Part shown: one piece after another, positions 1 to 9,858 of the stretch
How positions within the stretch are numbered: position 1 is the stretch's first letter
How the letters are laid out: each line of letters starts with the position of its first letter
From: Cytophagaceae bacterium
GTDB lineage: Bacteria; Bacteroidota; Bacteroidia; Cytophagales; Cytophagaceae
Length of the DNA: 41,217 bases
Reading direction: 5' to 3'
Assembly (NCBI GenBank): GCA_025455005.1
Contig: JALONH010000028.1
Span: 1-41,217 of the forward strand
Notes under the pieces: generated by a model
Told to the model about the DNA's origin: nothing
What the model saw: only the letters and a program-made list of their open reading frames with translations
The model's database searches: none
Made by a program: the position numbers and the translations under genes

Positions 1-1904
1 CAAATAATGTGTATATCTTTAAATAAGCTATAATCCCGAGCATATTTAAGGTTTACTTCGATAATATGATCTTCTTTTAATTGAAGGCGCTCCTTAATTC
101 CAGTTAAAGGGTGTAAGATTCCAGGTTTTATTCGGGGTAAGTTCAATGCACCATGGTCTGAATAACCTACCCAAGAACAATCTCCTGACATTACACTCGT
201 GATGTTTTTCCATAATTGCTTTGGTTGTTCATATATCCAGAAAATCATGGGGTACAATACCATTAGACTTAAGCTAAACGCGACATCTAAGACTCTTTTA
301 TTTCTTAGGTTTTCTTCTTTTAAAATATTCAGATTAATGTTTAAAGTGTAGAAGTCTCCACGTTTGTTCTTACTATTGCTACCGATAATAACATTGCTTT
401 CTTCAGGTACAATTTTAAAATCGATGGCTGTATTGTCTATTTTAGTCATCCATTCTATAATAGTATTAGCAGATAAATCTTTCGAACAAAATATGATTTC
501 TTCTATACCATACATTTGCACTATCTTAGTCAGCTGGTTTATAGAACCTAAATATTTTCCTTTAACATCTTTTTTTAATCCGGATGTGATATAACCTAAG
601 ATATTTAACGGATAGGAGGTGTCTTTTAACAAATCATCAATTCGTTTGCATTCATCATAAGAACCTATCAGTATGGTGGTTTTATTGGTATTACCCATCC
701 ATTTAATTCTATTCCAATTGGAAAAATGTAATACTGCTCTACAGCCAATTAGGAAAAGTAAGGATGCTACACTTCCAACCACCACATACGATTTAGTGTA
801 CGTAACCGGTTCTAAGACATAAGAAGCAGCAGCAATTACAATACTTCCTAACAGCATGGCTTTTAGTATATGGTAAATTTTAACAGTGTTAGAGTACGCT
901 CCATTAATCCACAAACTAAGAAGCCAAACGGTACTCAGAAATAATAGATTTCGAGGAAAAGCATTTGAGCTAATCGGTGACCAAAATTCTAATATGGCTA
1001 AAGGGGTACTGATAGCTATAAAATCAAATAAAGGCAAGTAGGTTGCTAAGAATACTCGATTAACTATAGCCATAGCCGCTCTCAAGTAAATGGCTATGTG
1101 AATCAGAAACGAAAAGATACCTGCATTTTTACTAGTGAAATGTTTCTGAGCAAAAATGATCATGGCTTTATAAAATATAAAGACATAATTGATACTCGTT
1201 TTCTTTGTGCTTTCGCCTTTATAATGGATAATTCTAGTTTCCGGGTAGTAGTAGTTTTTTTTGCCGTGTTTTAATATGCGATACGATAGGTCGATATCCT
1301 CACCGTACATAAAATAGTCTTCATCCAATAAACCGATGGTATCTAACGTGCTCTTTCGAAGTAACATGAAGGCGCCGGATAAAACTTCTACTTGATGTGT
1401 CTTATCTTTGTCTAAATAACCTAAATGGTAATGACCGAATTTTTTTGATTTTGGAAACAAAGCCGAAAGACCAAAAATTTTGTAAAATGCAACCCAAGGA
1501 GACGGTAACCCTCTTTTGGATTCCGGAAGGAAGTTCCCTTTCCCATCTAACATTTTTACTCCTAGTCCTCCTGCTTCCGGATGTTCTTGCATGAATTGAA
1601 CAATTTTGACTAAAGTGTCTTCTTCAATAACAGTATCCGGATTTAATAAAAGGATAAACTCTCCCTTTGACCGACGTATAGCTTGGTTGTTTGCTTTTGA
1701 GAATCCTAAATTTTCCTTATTGTCAATTAACTCAACTTCCGGAAATTTTTCTTTAACCATTTCTACAGAGCCATCGACTGAATTATTATCAACGACGAAC
1801 ACTTCAACCGAAAGGTCTTGTTTGGCTTTATAAACAGAAGTAAGCGTTTGCTCTAAAAAATGACAAACATTGTAATTGACGATTATTATAGATAGTGTCT
1901 TCAA
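1..1904 (-). CDS. Glycosyltransferase family 2 fused to a polyprenyl glycosylphosphotransferase-like module (partial, runs off left edge)
   Basis: Translating the minus strand from a TTG at 1904 gives an open frame to the window edge (634 codons, no stop). The start is fixed by the GT2 strand 'LSIIIVNYN' beginning at residue 4; the TTG overlaps the recR stop as TTGA, implying translational coupling. Residues about 1-250 are a rhamnosyltransferase-like GT2 domain: 'VDNNS', 'NPDT' (metal-binding DxD equivalent), 'GAFMLLRK', and '[16 protein letters not shown]' carrying the ED catalytic region. Membrane helices follow, then a Rossmann/CoA-binding-like part ('[18 protein letters not shown]'), then a sugar-transferase tail ('[18 protein letters not shown]', '[13 protein letters not shown]', '[11 protein letters not shown]'). 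The stretch of the glycosylphosphotransferase that normally carries the KFRSM motif and catalytic acidic pair is absent, so that half is probably not active on its own. Likely role: surface polysaccharide or glycan assembly at the inner membrane. The GT2 call is firm; the substrate is unknown. Confidence 0.85.
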   Translation of the reverse strand, partial: MKTLSIIIVNYNVCHFLEQTLTSVYKAKQDLSVEVFVVDNNSVDGSVEMVKEKFPEVELIDNKENLGFSKANNQAIRRSKGEFILLLNPDTVIEEDTLVKIVQFMQEHPEAGGLGVKMLDGKGNFLPESKRGLPSPWVAFYKIFGLSALFPKSKKFGHYHLGYLDKDKTHQVEVLSGAFMLLRKSTLDTIGLLDEDYFMYGEDIDLSYRILKHGKKNYYYPETRIIHYKGESTKKTSINYVFIFYKAMIIFAQKHFTSKNAGIFSFLIHIAIYLRAAMAIVNRVFLATYLPLFDFIAISTPLAILEFWSPISSNAFPRNLLFLSTVWLLSLWINGAYSNTVKIYHILKAMLLGSIVIAAASYVLEPVTYTKSYVVVGSVASLLFLIGCRAVLHFSNWNRIKWMGNTNKTTILIGSYDECKRIDDLLKDTSYPLNILGYITSGLKKDVKGKYLGSINQLTKIVQMYGIEEIIFCSKDLSANTIIEWMTKIDNTAIDFKIVPEESNVIIGSNSKNKRGDFYTLNINLNILKEENLRNKRVLDVAFSLSLMVLYPMIFWIYEQPKQLWKNITSVMSGDCSWVGYSDHGALNLPRIKPGILHPLTGIKERLQLKEDHIIEVNLKYARDYSLFKDIHII

Positions 1905-2518
1905 TCTTCTTTTGGATCAAATAATGTTCTGGTTGTTATACTTCTACCAAGGGTAATTTCATCCATATACTCTAGTTCTCCCCCAAACGGAATCCCCCTG
2001 GCAATAGTACTTATTTTTAACGGGTAAGCTCGAAGCTTTTTGGTGATGTAAAAGGCAGTAGTATCACCTTCTAAAGTGGGACTTAAAGCCAAAATCACTT
2101 CTCTAATATCTTTATTTTTTTCTATTTTTTCAAGTAATGAGTCTATTTTAAGTTTGTCCGGACCGATACGTTCCATTGGAGAAATCACTCCTCCTAAAAC
2201 GTGGTATTTACCAAAATATTGTCCGGTATTTTCAATAGCTAAGATATCCCTAGTATCTTCTACTACACAAAGGGTTTGACTGTCTCTTCTTGGGTTAATA
2301 CAAATAGTACATTTTTCTTCATCCGATAAACAATGGCAGTCGGCACAAGAGCGAACGTTTAAACGGGCTTTTAATAATGCACCGGATAACAACTCTGTTA
2401 CATATGACTCTTGTTTTAATAAATGTAGAACTAATCGTAAGGCTGTTTTTTTACCAATTCCGGGGAGTTTAGAAACTTCTGCAACAGCCTCTTCTACCAA
2501 ACGAGAAGGAAAATTCAT
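1901..2518 (-). CDS. recR: Recombination mediator RecR
   Basis: This 205-residue protein has the full RecR architecture: an N-terminal helix-hairpin-helix (about residues 10-30, '[17 protein letters not shown]'), a C4 zinc finger (Cys58, Cys61, Cys70, Cys73), a Toprim domain starting near '[14 protein letters not shown]', and the C-terminal '[24 protein letters not shown]' Walker-like segment. RecR acts with RecO (and RecF) to load RecA on single-stranded DNA at gaps. The length is normal for the family. It lies 15 bases downstream of clpS and overlaps the following glycosyltransferase start by 4 bases, so the three genes form one minus-strand transcription unit. Confidence 0.96.
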   Translation of the reverse strand: MNFPSRLVEEAVAEVSKLPGIGKKTALRLVLHLLKQESYVTELLSGALLKARLNVRSCADCHCLSDEEKCTICINPRRDSQTLCVVEDTRDILAIENTGQYFGKYHVLGGVISPMERIGPDKLKIDSLLEKIEKNKDIREVILALSPTLEGDTTAFYITKKLRAYPLKISTIARGIPFGGELEYMDEITLGRSITTRTLFDPKED

Positions 2519-2533
2519 GGACTGTATAGAAAA

Positions 2534-2833
2534 TTAAAGTATTTCAGCAGAGATTCCCTTATCACAAATTCCTTGACGTAGGGGCTTTAAATCTTCCCAT
2601 GCACCTAATTTCACGGTACATTTGCCTTTAAAATGAATAATCCAAGTACATTGTTCTGCTTGTTCGGGTGTATGTTGACACACTTGAATCAAGGTTTGAA
2701 TGACGTGTTCAAATGTATTTACATCATCATTATACACTACTAACTCATTCATTTCAGATGATTGAACGTCATCTAAAAGGACCTCGGACTCTTGTTCCGG
2801 AGCATAAGTGGCAAGTATAGAGGATGTAGCCAT
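2534..2833 (-). CDS. clpS: ATP-dependent Clp protease adaptor ClpS
   Basis: A 99-residue protein of normal ClpS size: a poorly conserved, probably flexible N-terminus (1-30), then the ClpS fold with 'VVYNDDVNTFEHVIQTLIQV' (Asn35, Asp36, Asp37 line the N-degron pocket in the family) and 'WIIHFKGKCTVKLG' with His67. ClpS delivers proteins with destabilising N-terminal residues to a Clp ATPase. No ClpA is present here, but clpC lies in the same window, and in Bacteroidota ClpC is the expected partner (inference). The ATG at 2833 follows a TAnnTTTG promoter box by about 25 bases. First gene of the clpS-recR-glycosyltransferase unit. Confidence 0.9.
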   Translation of the reverse strand: MATSSILATYAPEQESEVLLDDVQSSEMNELVVYNDDVNTFEHVIQTLIQVCQHTPEQAEQCTWIIHFKGKCTVKLGAWEDLKPLRQGICDKGISAEIL

Positions 2834-2863
2834 AGGAAGATTTGGATTACACTATTTCGTTAG

Positions 2864-2871
2864 CAAATGTA
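2864..2871 (-). promoter_or_regulatory. -7 promoter box of clpS (TACATTTG)
   Basis: On the minus strand this reads TACATTTG, an exact match to the Bacteroidota -7 consensus TAnnTTTG, about 30 bases before the clpS ATG. No good TTTG -33 box sits at the usual 19-23 base spacing. The flanking bases are shared with the GH8 gene promoter at 15665-15672. Confidence 0.5.
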
Positions 2872-2912
2872 CAAAAAAATAGGCAATTTGTGCGGCTAAC
2901 TATACATCTAAC

Positions 2913-4355
2913 ATGTCTATTACGTTAATTAGTATACTTTTAGTAGCCTACTTCGGAATTTTATTATGGATGGGATACATAACTTCCGGCAAAGGGGATG
3001 AAGAGGCGTTTTTTTCCGGAAATAAACAATCTCCATGGTATTTGGTAGCTTTTGGTATGATTGGTACTTCCTTATCCGGCGTTACGTTTATTTCTGTACC
3101 GGGTAAAGTAGGAGTGGCTCAGTTTGCCTATTTCCAACTCGTCTTGGGTTATTTAGCCGGGTATCTCGTGGTAGCCGGTTTGTTGATGCCCTTGTACTAT
3201 AGGTTAAATGTAGTATCGATTTATTCTTATTTAGAACAACGATTGGGATGGTGGTCCTATAAAACAGGTTCTACTTTGTTTTTAGTTTCTCGGACAGTAG
3301 GTTCTTCCTTACGACTATTTATAGCCGCAGATGTTTTGCAAACGTTTTTATTTAATAGAATCGGTATACCGTTTATAGTTACGGTAGCGATAACTATACT
3401 ATTAATATGGTTGTATACATTCAAGGGTGGAATAAAAACCATAGTTTGGACGGATACGTTTCAAACTTTTTTTCTGGTAAGTGCAGTAATTATAAGTGTT
3501 GTAGTGATCGGATGGGAATTAAACTGGGGAGCTTTAGAGTTATTTGAACAGGTTCAAAAGAGCTCGTATTCTAGTATTTTCTTTTGGGATGATCCGTTAG
3601 CCAAAAACTATTTTTGGAAACAGTTTATTTCCGGTATGTTCATAACGATTGTCATGACCGGATTAGACCAAGACTTAATGCAAAAAAACTTATCCTGTAA
3701 GAATATATCGGAGGCGAAGAAAAATATGTATTGGTTTTCTTTTGTACTGGTTGTTATTAATTTTCTTTTTTTAACCTTGGGAGCCTTGTTGTTTTTATTC
3801 GCAACGACAAAAGGAATAGAAATTCCAAAGAACACCGATCAATTGTATCCTATTTTAGCATTGAATCATTTAGGCTCTGTGGTCGGAGTATTTTTCCTAC
3901 TCGGTATCATTGCGTCTTCTTATGCCAGTTCAGACTCCGCACTTGCTGCGTTGACTACTTCATTTTGTATAGATTTTTTACAAATGGATAAAAAAGAATA
4001 TAAAAATAAAACTAGACATAGAACGTATGTTCATATAGGCTTTTCGATATTATTTTTTTTAATAATAGTCTTTGTTCATTTCTTTTTAAGGACACAAACG
4101 TTAATTGATACGGTATTAGGTGCGGCCGCCTATACGTATGGTCCACTATTGGGCCTATTTGCTTTTGGAATTTTCACAGATAAAAAGATAGTTGATCGTT
4201 GGGTTCCCTTAGTATGTATTGTTCCTCCTATACTTACGTATTATATTCAGGCGAACTCTACTGTTCTATTATGGGGTTACACCTTTGCTTTTGAGCATAT
4301 ACTAATTAATGCGGGCTTAACTTTTATAGGGCTTTGGATGATTAAGAAGGAGTAA
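2913..4355 (+). CDS. Sodium:solute symporter (SSS family)
   Basis: A 480-residue polytopic membrane protein with about 13 hydrophobic segments. Family signatures are visible: 'GKGDEEAFFSGNKQSPWYLVAFGMIGTSLSGVTFISVPG' in the first loop and helix 2 (the sodium-site region of the LeuT-like fold), 'GGIKTIVWTDTFQTFFL' in helix 6, 'GLDQDLMQKNLSCKN', and 'GIIASSYASSDSALAALTTSF', whose Ser/Ala-rich stretch matches the second sodium-coordinating helix. It should couple sodium entry to solute uptake; the solute cannot be read from sequence. It is divergent from clpS with 79 bases between, and convergent with the T9SS cargo gene downstream with only 21 bases between the stops. No obvious terminator is seen in that gap. 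Confidence 0.9.
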   Translation: MSITLISILLVAYFGILLWMGYITSGKGDEEAFFSGNKQSPWYLVAFGMIGTSLSGVTFISVPGKVGVAQFAYFQLVLGYLAGYLVVAGLLMPLYYRLNVVSIYSYLEQRLGWWSYKTGSTLFLVSRTVGSSLRLFIAADVLQTFLFNRIGIPFIVTVAITILLIWLYTFKGGIKTIVWTDTFQTFFLVSAVIISVVVIGWELNWGALELFEQVQKSSYSSIFFWDDPLAKNYFWKQFISGMFITIVMTGLDQDLMQKNLSCKNISEAKKNMYWFSFVLVVINFLFLTLGALLFLFATTKGIEIPKNTDQLYPILALNHLGSVVGVFFLLGIIASSYASSDSALAALTTSFCIDFLQMDKKEYKNKTRHRTYVHIGFSILFFLIIVFVHFFLRTQTLIDTVLGAAAYTYGPLLGLFAFGIFTDKKIVDRWVPLVCIVPPILTYYIQANSTVLLWGYTFAFEHILINAGLTFIGLWMIKKE

Positions 4356-4376
4356 TCGTTCTCTTTCTTAACTATT

Positions 4377-6797
4377 TTATTGAACAAGAATTTTATCTGT
4401 ATAAATCAATTGAGCTGAAGTAATTTTAACTATGTAGTATCCGGCACTAAGTTCGGGGTTAAAAGAATATTGATTCCCTTGTATTGTATCGACCCATACC
4501 TTTTGACCACCGGTAGTAAGAATTTCAATTGAATAGCTATCTTCAGAAGGTAATGAAATCTGTACAACTGTATGGGTGGATACGGGGTTAGGGTATACTA
4601 CTATCGATGACGAGGTAGGGGTATAAGAAAAAACCGGAGAATGATTTTCTTCACCAGAATAATCGATTTGACGAATTCTGAAATACGCGGTGGAACGGCT
4701 TGCTTCATAGTCCACACTGGAATAGGTACTGATGGAAGAGGAGTTCCCCTTTCCCATTACCGAATCTATCGGGTAATAGAATAAGTTATCATAACTTTTT
4801 TCTACAATAAAGATTCGGTTATTCTCTTCTTTTAAAGTTGCCCATTCGATAACGATAGAATTATTTTGGTTAACAGCATGGTGGTATAACCAGTCTACCG
4901 GAGTTGGGCAATTATAGATGGCTTGTACAGGAATTCGCGCACAAGGGGTACCGGTTTCAATTCTCCAATCAAAAATAGCATGGTAATCGTTCGCATTTGT
5001 ATTACCATTTGTTCTAGAAGAAGTAATCGATACAATACCTGAAGGGGTAGAATTATACGGATGAGAATAAGTACCTGATTGATACCACCCGCCAACAAAG
5101 CCATTAAAACCTGCAAGTTGATTATAGGAATTTACTCGTAAACCTAAATTGGGACCCCATGAAGACTGTATCGTATTTCCTACTGAAAAGTTAAATTGAG
5201 TTAAAGTAGGAGTTGAAGTATGTGTAGTAGTAAAAGTGACGGGATTTGATGTTATTGTACGAACAGGTGATAAAGAACCTCCACTACCATTTAATACTTC
5301 TAGAGTGACTGTTACTTGACCAGTATTATATACTAAAACAGGAATACGTACTGACAATAATCTAAAGTCTTGGTTAGCAGTAAAATTAACTGCAAAATTT
5401 GAGTTTTGCCAATTTTGAAAACTACCGGTATTAGAAGTTGGACCTACATTTCCAGTTGCTGAAGATGCATCTTCAACATAATAAGTGTATCCTGTTGTGG
5501 TAGAAGCAGAGAAAGTATAATTTTCACCACCCGGTCCTGTGTTTTGCAAAACGGTTCCACCTGTAGCGGCAGACCACCAACGGTAGAGTCCACCATTATT
5601 AGGACTTACAGACAAGGTGACATTTTGAGTGGGGCAATAAGTGGCATTGACTGGGGTTACCGATCTATTTGTTACAACTACTTGATCATTTGCCGGTGCA
5701 CAACCCGGTGCTGTAACATCTACTCTATAGGTCCCTGCTGTATTAACAAATAGATTTGGACCGGTTTGACCGGATATAATAGTACCGTTTCTTCTCCATG
5801 TTATACTAGCCGGAGGGGTCGCTATTCCTGTAGCAAGCGTAACAGATGCCGGATTACATAATTCAATATTAGGACCAAGTTCTAAACTAAAAGTATTGAC
5901 TACATCGACAGTATCAGTACGTGGACAACCATTGATAAAGGAATAACATAGATAATACCTTCCGGGTGTTGTAACAGTATGGGTAGGGGTAGTGGCCAGC
6001 GTGGTGAATGAAGCGTTTTTCCATTGAAAACCATACGTTCCGGGAAGTTGTGGGTCCAATAAAGCGGAGCCCCCACCGTTACAAGTAGAAACAATAGAAG
6101 GTAGTAAGCTAGACTGCCCTAAGGAATTCAAATTAGGTATATATTGACAACTGGTGGAGAAGTTGATTTCATCTATCGCCACATCATTACCGTTGGATGT
6201 AGTAATTAAATTTTCCAAACGAATTGGAACCAAACCACTTATTGGGGCTACCCATGTAACAAAAAATTGTTGCCAATCTCTACTAGTAGAACTAGCAATT
6301 ATGTCTGCACCAAGTTGAACACCATTTATTGAAAATTTTAACCTTGAAGGATTCTCGAATGTATTATTAATGTTAGAGACCCAAGCAGAAAAGAAATATG
6401 TAGTACCAGCTATAACATTAACACTCGATCGCCAAGCATCTCTATTTAATGTACCGTCTGCATCAATGATTAAAAATCGTCCACCACCAGGAAATCCTGC
6501 TGGTACCGTTGGATTTGAAAAGAAAGAGTTTACGGATGGGGCGTTTGAGGTAACAGACCATCCTCCTGGGCCTACTGAACCATTTCCACCCGGACAAATG
6601 CTTGTACCTCCATACGAATATTCACTGCTGAATCCATCCGAAACTGCATTTCCAATGACACAACTTTCAAAATTTCCGTTAGTTACTAGATTACCTGCGA
6701 GTGTTGGAGGGCAAACTTGAGCATATAGTTTTGGTGCTATCACCAAAATTATAAATTGTAAGAAAATAAAAATACGAAAGCAGAAATGATTGAGCAT
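4377..6797 (-). CDS. Secreted multidomain protein with T9SS C-terminal sorting domain
   Basis: I start at the ATG at 6797 rather than the in-frame TTG at 6821, because it directly precedes a good signal peptide ('FIFLQFIILVIAPKLYAQ', cleavage after LYA). The mature part of the 806-residue protein begins with a jelly-roll, carbohydrate-binding-like domain ('NLVTNGNFESC' to about residue 220). Several Ig-like/PKD-like beta domains rich in Thr, Gly and Asn follow, typical of adhesins or cell-surface cargo. The last ~80 residues are a T9SS sorting domain ('VVYPNPVSTHTVVQISLP', ending 'KITSAQLIYTDKILVQ'), which directs export through the outer membrane and usually surface anchoring. No catalytic motif is recognised; the most likely role is surface binding or adhesion. 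Single gene, convergent with the symporter. Confidence 0.85.
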   Translation of the reverse strand: MLNHFCFRIFIFLQFIILVIAPKLYAQVCPPTLAGNLVTNGNFESCVIGNAVSDGFSSEYSYGGTSICPGGNGSVGPGGWSVTSNAPSVNSFFSNPTVPAGFPGGGRFLIIDADGTLNRDAWRSSVNVIAGTTYFFSAWVSNINNTFENPSRLKFSINGVQLGADIIASSTSRDWQQFFVTWVAPISGLVPIRLENLITTSNGNDVAIDEINFSTSCQYIPNLNSLGQSSLLPSIVSTCNGGGSALLDPQLPGTYGFQWKNASFTTLATTPTHTVTTPGRYYLCYSFINGCPRTDTVDVVNTFSLELGPNIELCNPASVTLATGIATPPASITWRRNGTIISGQTGPNLFVNTAGTYRVDVTAPGCAPANDQVVVTNRSVTPVNATYCPTQNVTLSVSPNNGGLYRWWSAATGGTVLQNTGPGGENYTFSASTTTGYTYYVEDASSATGNVGPTSNTGSFQNWQNSNFAVNFTANQDFRLLSVRIPVLVYNTGQVTVTLEVLNGSGGSLSPVRTITSNPVTFTTTHTSTPTLTQFNFSVGNTIQSSWGPNLGLRVNSYNQLAGFNGFVGGWYQSGTYSHPYNSTPSGIVSITSSRTNGNTNANDYHAIFDWRIETGTPCARIPVQAIYNCPTPVDWLYHHAVNQNNSIVIEWATLKEENNRIFIVEKSYDNLFYYPIDSVMGKGNSSSISTYSSVDYEASRSTAYFRIRQIDYSGEENHSPVFSYTPTSSSIVVYPNPVSTHTVVQISLPSEDSYSIEILTTGGQKVWVDTIQGNQYSFNPELSAGYYIVKITSAQLIYTDKILVQ

Positions 6798-6946
6798 AAT
6801 TAAAATCTTTGATTTGTACAATTATTTATACGATTAGTATTGAAAAAGGTGTAATTAATCGAAAGAAATTTTTCATTTGTGGATAAATCTGTTGATGTAT
6901 AAATTAAAAAAAAAGGTAAAAATGATGAAAATACCACCAAAAAGCC

Positions 6947-6954
6947 TATTTTTG
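6947..6954 (+). promoter_or_regulatory. Putative -7 promoter box of tRNA-Ser (TATTTTTG)
   Basis: TATTTTTG fits TAnnTTTG and would start transcription near 6961, about 18 bases before the mature tRNA 5' end. A perfect 16-base palindrome (6959-6974) falls in the resulting leader. No -33 TTTG is seen at normal spacing. Confidence 0.4.
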
Positions 6955-6978
6955 CATTCCTTATTCGAATAAGGTCTT

Positions 6979-7065
6979 AGAGAGTTGGCAGAGTGGTCGA
7001 TTGCGGCGGTCTTGAAAACCGTTGACCGTGCGAGCGGTCCGGGGGTTCGAATCCCTCACTCTCTA
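6979..7065 (+). tRNA. tRNA-Ser (anticodon TGA)
   Basis: A full cloverleaf can be drawn: acceptor AGAGAGT (6979-6985) with ACTCTCT (7058-7064); D arm GCAGAGTGGTCGATTGC; anticodon stem GCGGT/ACCGT enclosing loop CTTGAAA with TGA at 7013-7015; a long variable arm as in class II tRNAs; T stem GGGGG/CCCTC with loop TTCGAAT. It reads UCA and wobble Ser codons. CCA is not encoded. The discriminator base as drawn is A (7065), whereas bacterial tRNA-Ser usually carries G. Confidence 0.95.
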
Positions 7066-7242
7066 CATAAAAAAAACTAGTAATCAACATCAAACATGTT
7101 TTTTGCTAGGTTTTTTCATAATATAGAATAGAATCTTTTGATTCTAAACGGCTAAACTTCGGTTTAATTTTCTTTCTATTATCATACTCTCTTTATATTA
7201 TCCCAACTCTAACGCACGAACTGTATCATTAACATATATTCA

Positions 7243-7281
7243 TAAAAAAAGCCTTTCTTGATTATCAAGAAAGGCTTTTAT
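7243..7281. terminator. Bidirectional hairpin terminator
   Basis: A stem AAAAGCCTTTCTTGAT / ATCAAGAAAGGCTTTT with an almost closed loop, flanked by A-run and T-run, sits just past the stop of the minus-strand GH8 locus (stop at 7297). It can serve that gene on the minus strand and the tRNA transcript on the plus strand. Confidence 0.75.
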
Positions 7282-7296
7282 AAAAGCGGAGGATGA

Positions 7297-9858
7297 TTAT
7301 TGTTTTACCACACGCTTCACCGCTTTACCTTCTAAAGCATCAATTTCTACAAAATAAACGCCTTCCGGTAGTAAGCTTAAGTTTAAAGAGGAAGTAGATC
7401 CTGACGTAAAGTTAGACGATGCTTCAGAGAAGACTTCTTCTCCAACGGCATTATAAATTCTAAACGTCACGGATGATAATGGAATAGCAAACTCTATCGT
7501 TACATCTGAAATTGCCGGATTAGGATAGACATCAATGGATCCATTTGCTAAAGCAGCTGTAGTTCCTGTAGCTGTAGAACCGGTTCCGGATATAACAAAT
7601 AGGTAAGGGCCTCCGGAAGTTCCAATAGATACATTTGCATTTCGATTTCCTAATCCGGAAGGAGTAAAGGTAATCGTGAACGTTGCTGTACCTCCTACCG
7701 GTACATTGTTATTAGCGGGAGGCGTTACTACAAAATCACTTAAGTGAGTGCCACTTACTACTATACTTCCTAAAGTAATAGGATTTGCAGACGTATTAGT
7801 AATCGTGAACACTTGAGACGTGGACGGTACATTTTGTTGTTGAGTACCAAAGTTAAATGACCCACCTGAATTAATTACAGTGCCACCTTGTGAAACACTA
7901 ATCGGAGGTGTTGTATTCGTTGAACCGGAACCGGTTAAGGTAAAGGTGTACGGATTTTCATTGCTGTCGGTATTAACAATGGAAACAGTTGCACTTCTTG
8001 AACCACTAACAGATGGAGTAAAGGTGATGGTAAATGTTGTAGATGAACCACCCGTAACAGTACCTGTGGTGACCTGAGTAACACTGAAATCACCTGGATG
8101 TAATCCTCCTAGACTTACTGTACCTACTGTTAAATCAGCTGTACCTATATTTTCAACTGTAAAGGTTACAGCAGCTGAAGAAGATCCTATCGTTCTTGAT
8201 CCGAATCCATAAACTCCTGTACCACTTAAAATCGTTGAAGTACCTTGTTTAACATTAATCTCTGCTGTCGGAGCTGCTGAGGCACTTCCACTTACCACAA
8301 AAGTATATGGGTTCTCATTACTGTCGTTATTAGCAATGGATATCGTAGCCGATCGAGTACCTGCTGCACTTGGAGTAAACACGATGGTGAACGTAGTACT
8401 ACCGGAAGCTGCTACTGTACTATTAGCAACTTGTGTTACAGTAAAGTCGGAAGGATTAGAACCGGCTTTAGAAATAGTACCAATTGTTAAATCTGCACTA
8501 CCACTATTTTGAACCGTAAAGGTAATTGTAGCTGATGGAACACCTTGTTGTTGTGCCCCAAAGCTATACGATCCGGTACCGGAATTAATGGTAGTACTTC
8601 CTTGTAAAACAGCAATCTCTGGTGCCGCAGCAGCAGTGGCTGTGCCACTTACCGTAAACGAATATGGATTTTCATTGCCATCATTATTTACAATAGTTAT
8701 GGTAGCATTTTTAGTGCCTACGCTACTAGGATTAAATACTATAGTAAATGTTGTCGAAATTCCACCACTCACAGAGGCGTTCAGCGCTTGTGTAACTGTA
8801 AACTCTGAGCTGCTGGAGCTAATAGTACCGATGGTTAAGTTAGCCGTTCCGGTATTTTGTATTGTAAAGACTACCGGAGTTGAACTACTTCCACTAGGAG
8901 TCGATCCGAAAGTATAAGTGCCAACACCTGTTAATATAGTTGTTGTACCTTGCATTATATTGATTTCCGGTGACGCTGCGCCTAAACCGGTTACGGTAAA
9001 GGTATACGGATTTTCATCGGAGTCATTATTCGCAATACTAATCGTTGTCGATTTTGCTCCGGCAGATGCAGGAGTAAAGGTAATGGTAAAGGTAGATGCA
9101 CCGGTAGGACCCGCTATACTAGATGAAACTATAGGAGTTACCGTGAATTCTGCGTTAGAAGATGTGATGGTTCCTACCGTTAATGCAGCAGATCCAATAT
9201 TTTCTACTGTGAACGTCAGAGTATTTCCAACACCTATATCACTTGAACCAAAATCAAATGAACCTCCGTTAGCTATAGATGTAGCCACTTGTTTTACATT
9301 TATTTCAGGAGCCGGTGCTGCGGTAGCTGTACCCGTTAATGTAAAGGTGTACGGATTCTCATCTCCATCACTGTTGACAATGGATACGACTGCATTTTTT
9401 AACCCTGCTGTTGTAGGATTAAATGTAATGGTGAAAGTGGTTGTATTTCCTGCCGCAACACTTGTATTGCTAGCCGGAGTAACACTGAAGCTTCCGGCAT
9501 CTGTACCGCTAATACTTATTGTACCAATAGTTAAAGATGCAGCTCCTACGTTTTCAATGGTAAAGCTGATCGGAGCACTGCTAGAACCAGAAACAACAGA
9601 TGGGAAGATATGGTTACCTGTTCCGGATACTATATTATTTATTCCTTGTTTAACATTGATTTCGGCAGCCGGAGCAGCCGTAGCCGTACCTGTAATCGTG
9701 AAGGTATAGGGGTTTTCATCGTTGTCGTTGTTAACGATGGAAACGGTCGCCGTTTTAGCCCCAGCAGTAGCCGGGTTAAAGGTAATGGTAAAGGTAGCTG
9801 TACCGGTAGGTCCTGTTACCGATGTAGAAGAAAGGGTAGAAGCGGTAAAGCTGGCGGC
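7297..9858 (-). pseudogene. 3' fragment of the GH8 surface protein: choice-of-anchor-D-like repeats plus T9SS sorting domain
   Basis: This frame continues the protein encoded by 9776-15604 after a frameshift near 9860. It is open from about 9858; the first usable start codon is a GTG at 9288, so it has no start of its own that looks real. It encodes the second half of one repeat and six further repeats of about 110 residues ('PEINVKQGT...FTVENIG.A.LT.GT....FTVT.....FTITFTP...G...ATISI.NNDS.ENPY.F...G'), the ASH/choice-of-anchor-D type of beta sandwich. It ends with a T9SS sorting domain ('SIDVYPNPAISDVTIEFAIP' to 'EGKAVKRVVKQ'). If the break is real, the upstream product is made without its sorting signal and could not be exported through T9SS; if it is an assembly error, the two parts are one protein of about 2780 residues. 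Confidence 0.8.

Noticed and set aside
364-1833. Short plus-strand open frames at the left end
   Set aside because: They lie opposite the glycosyltransferase frame, which carries clear GT2 motifs over the whole stretch.
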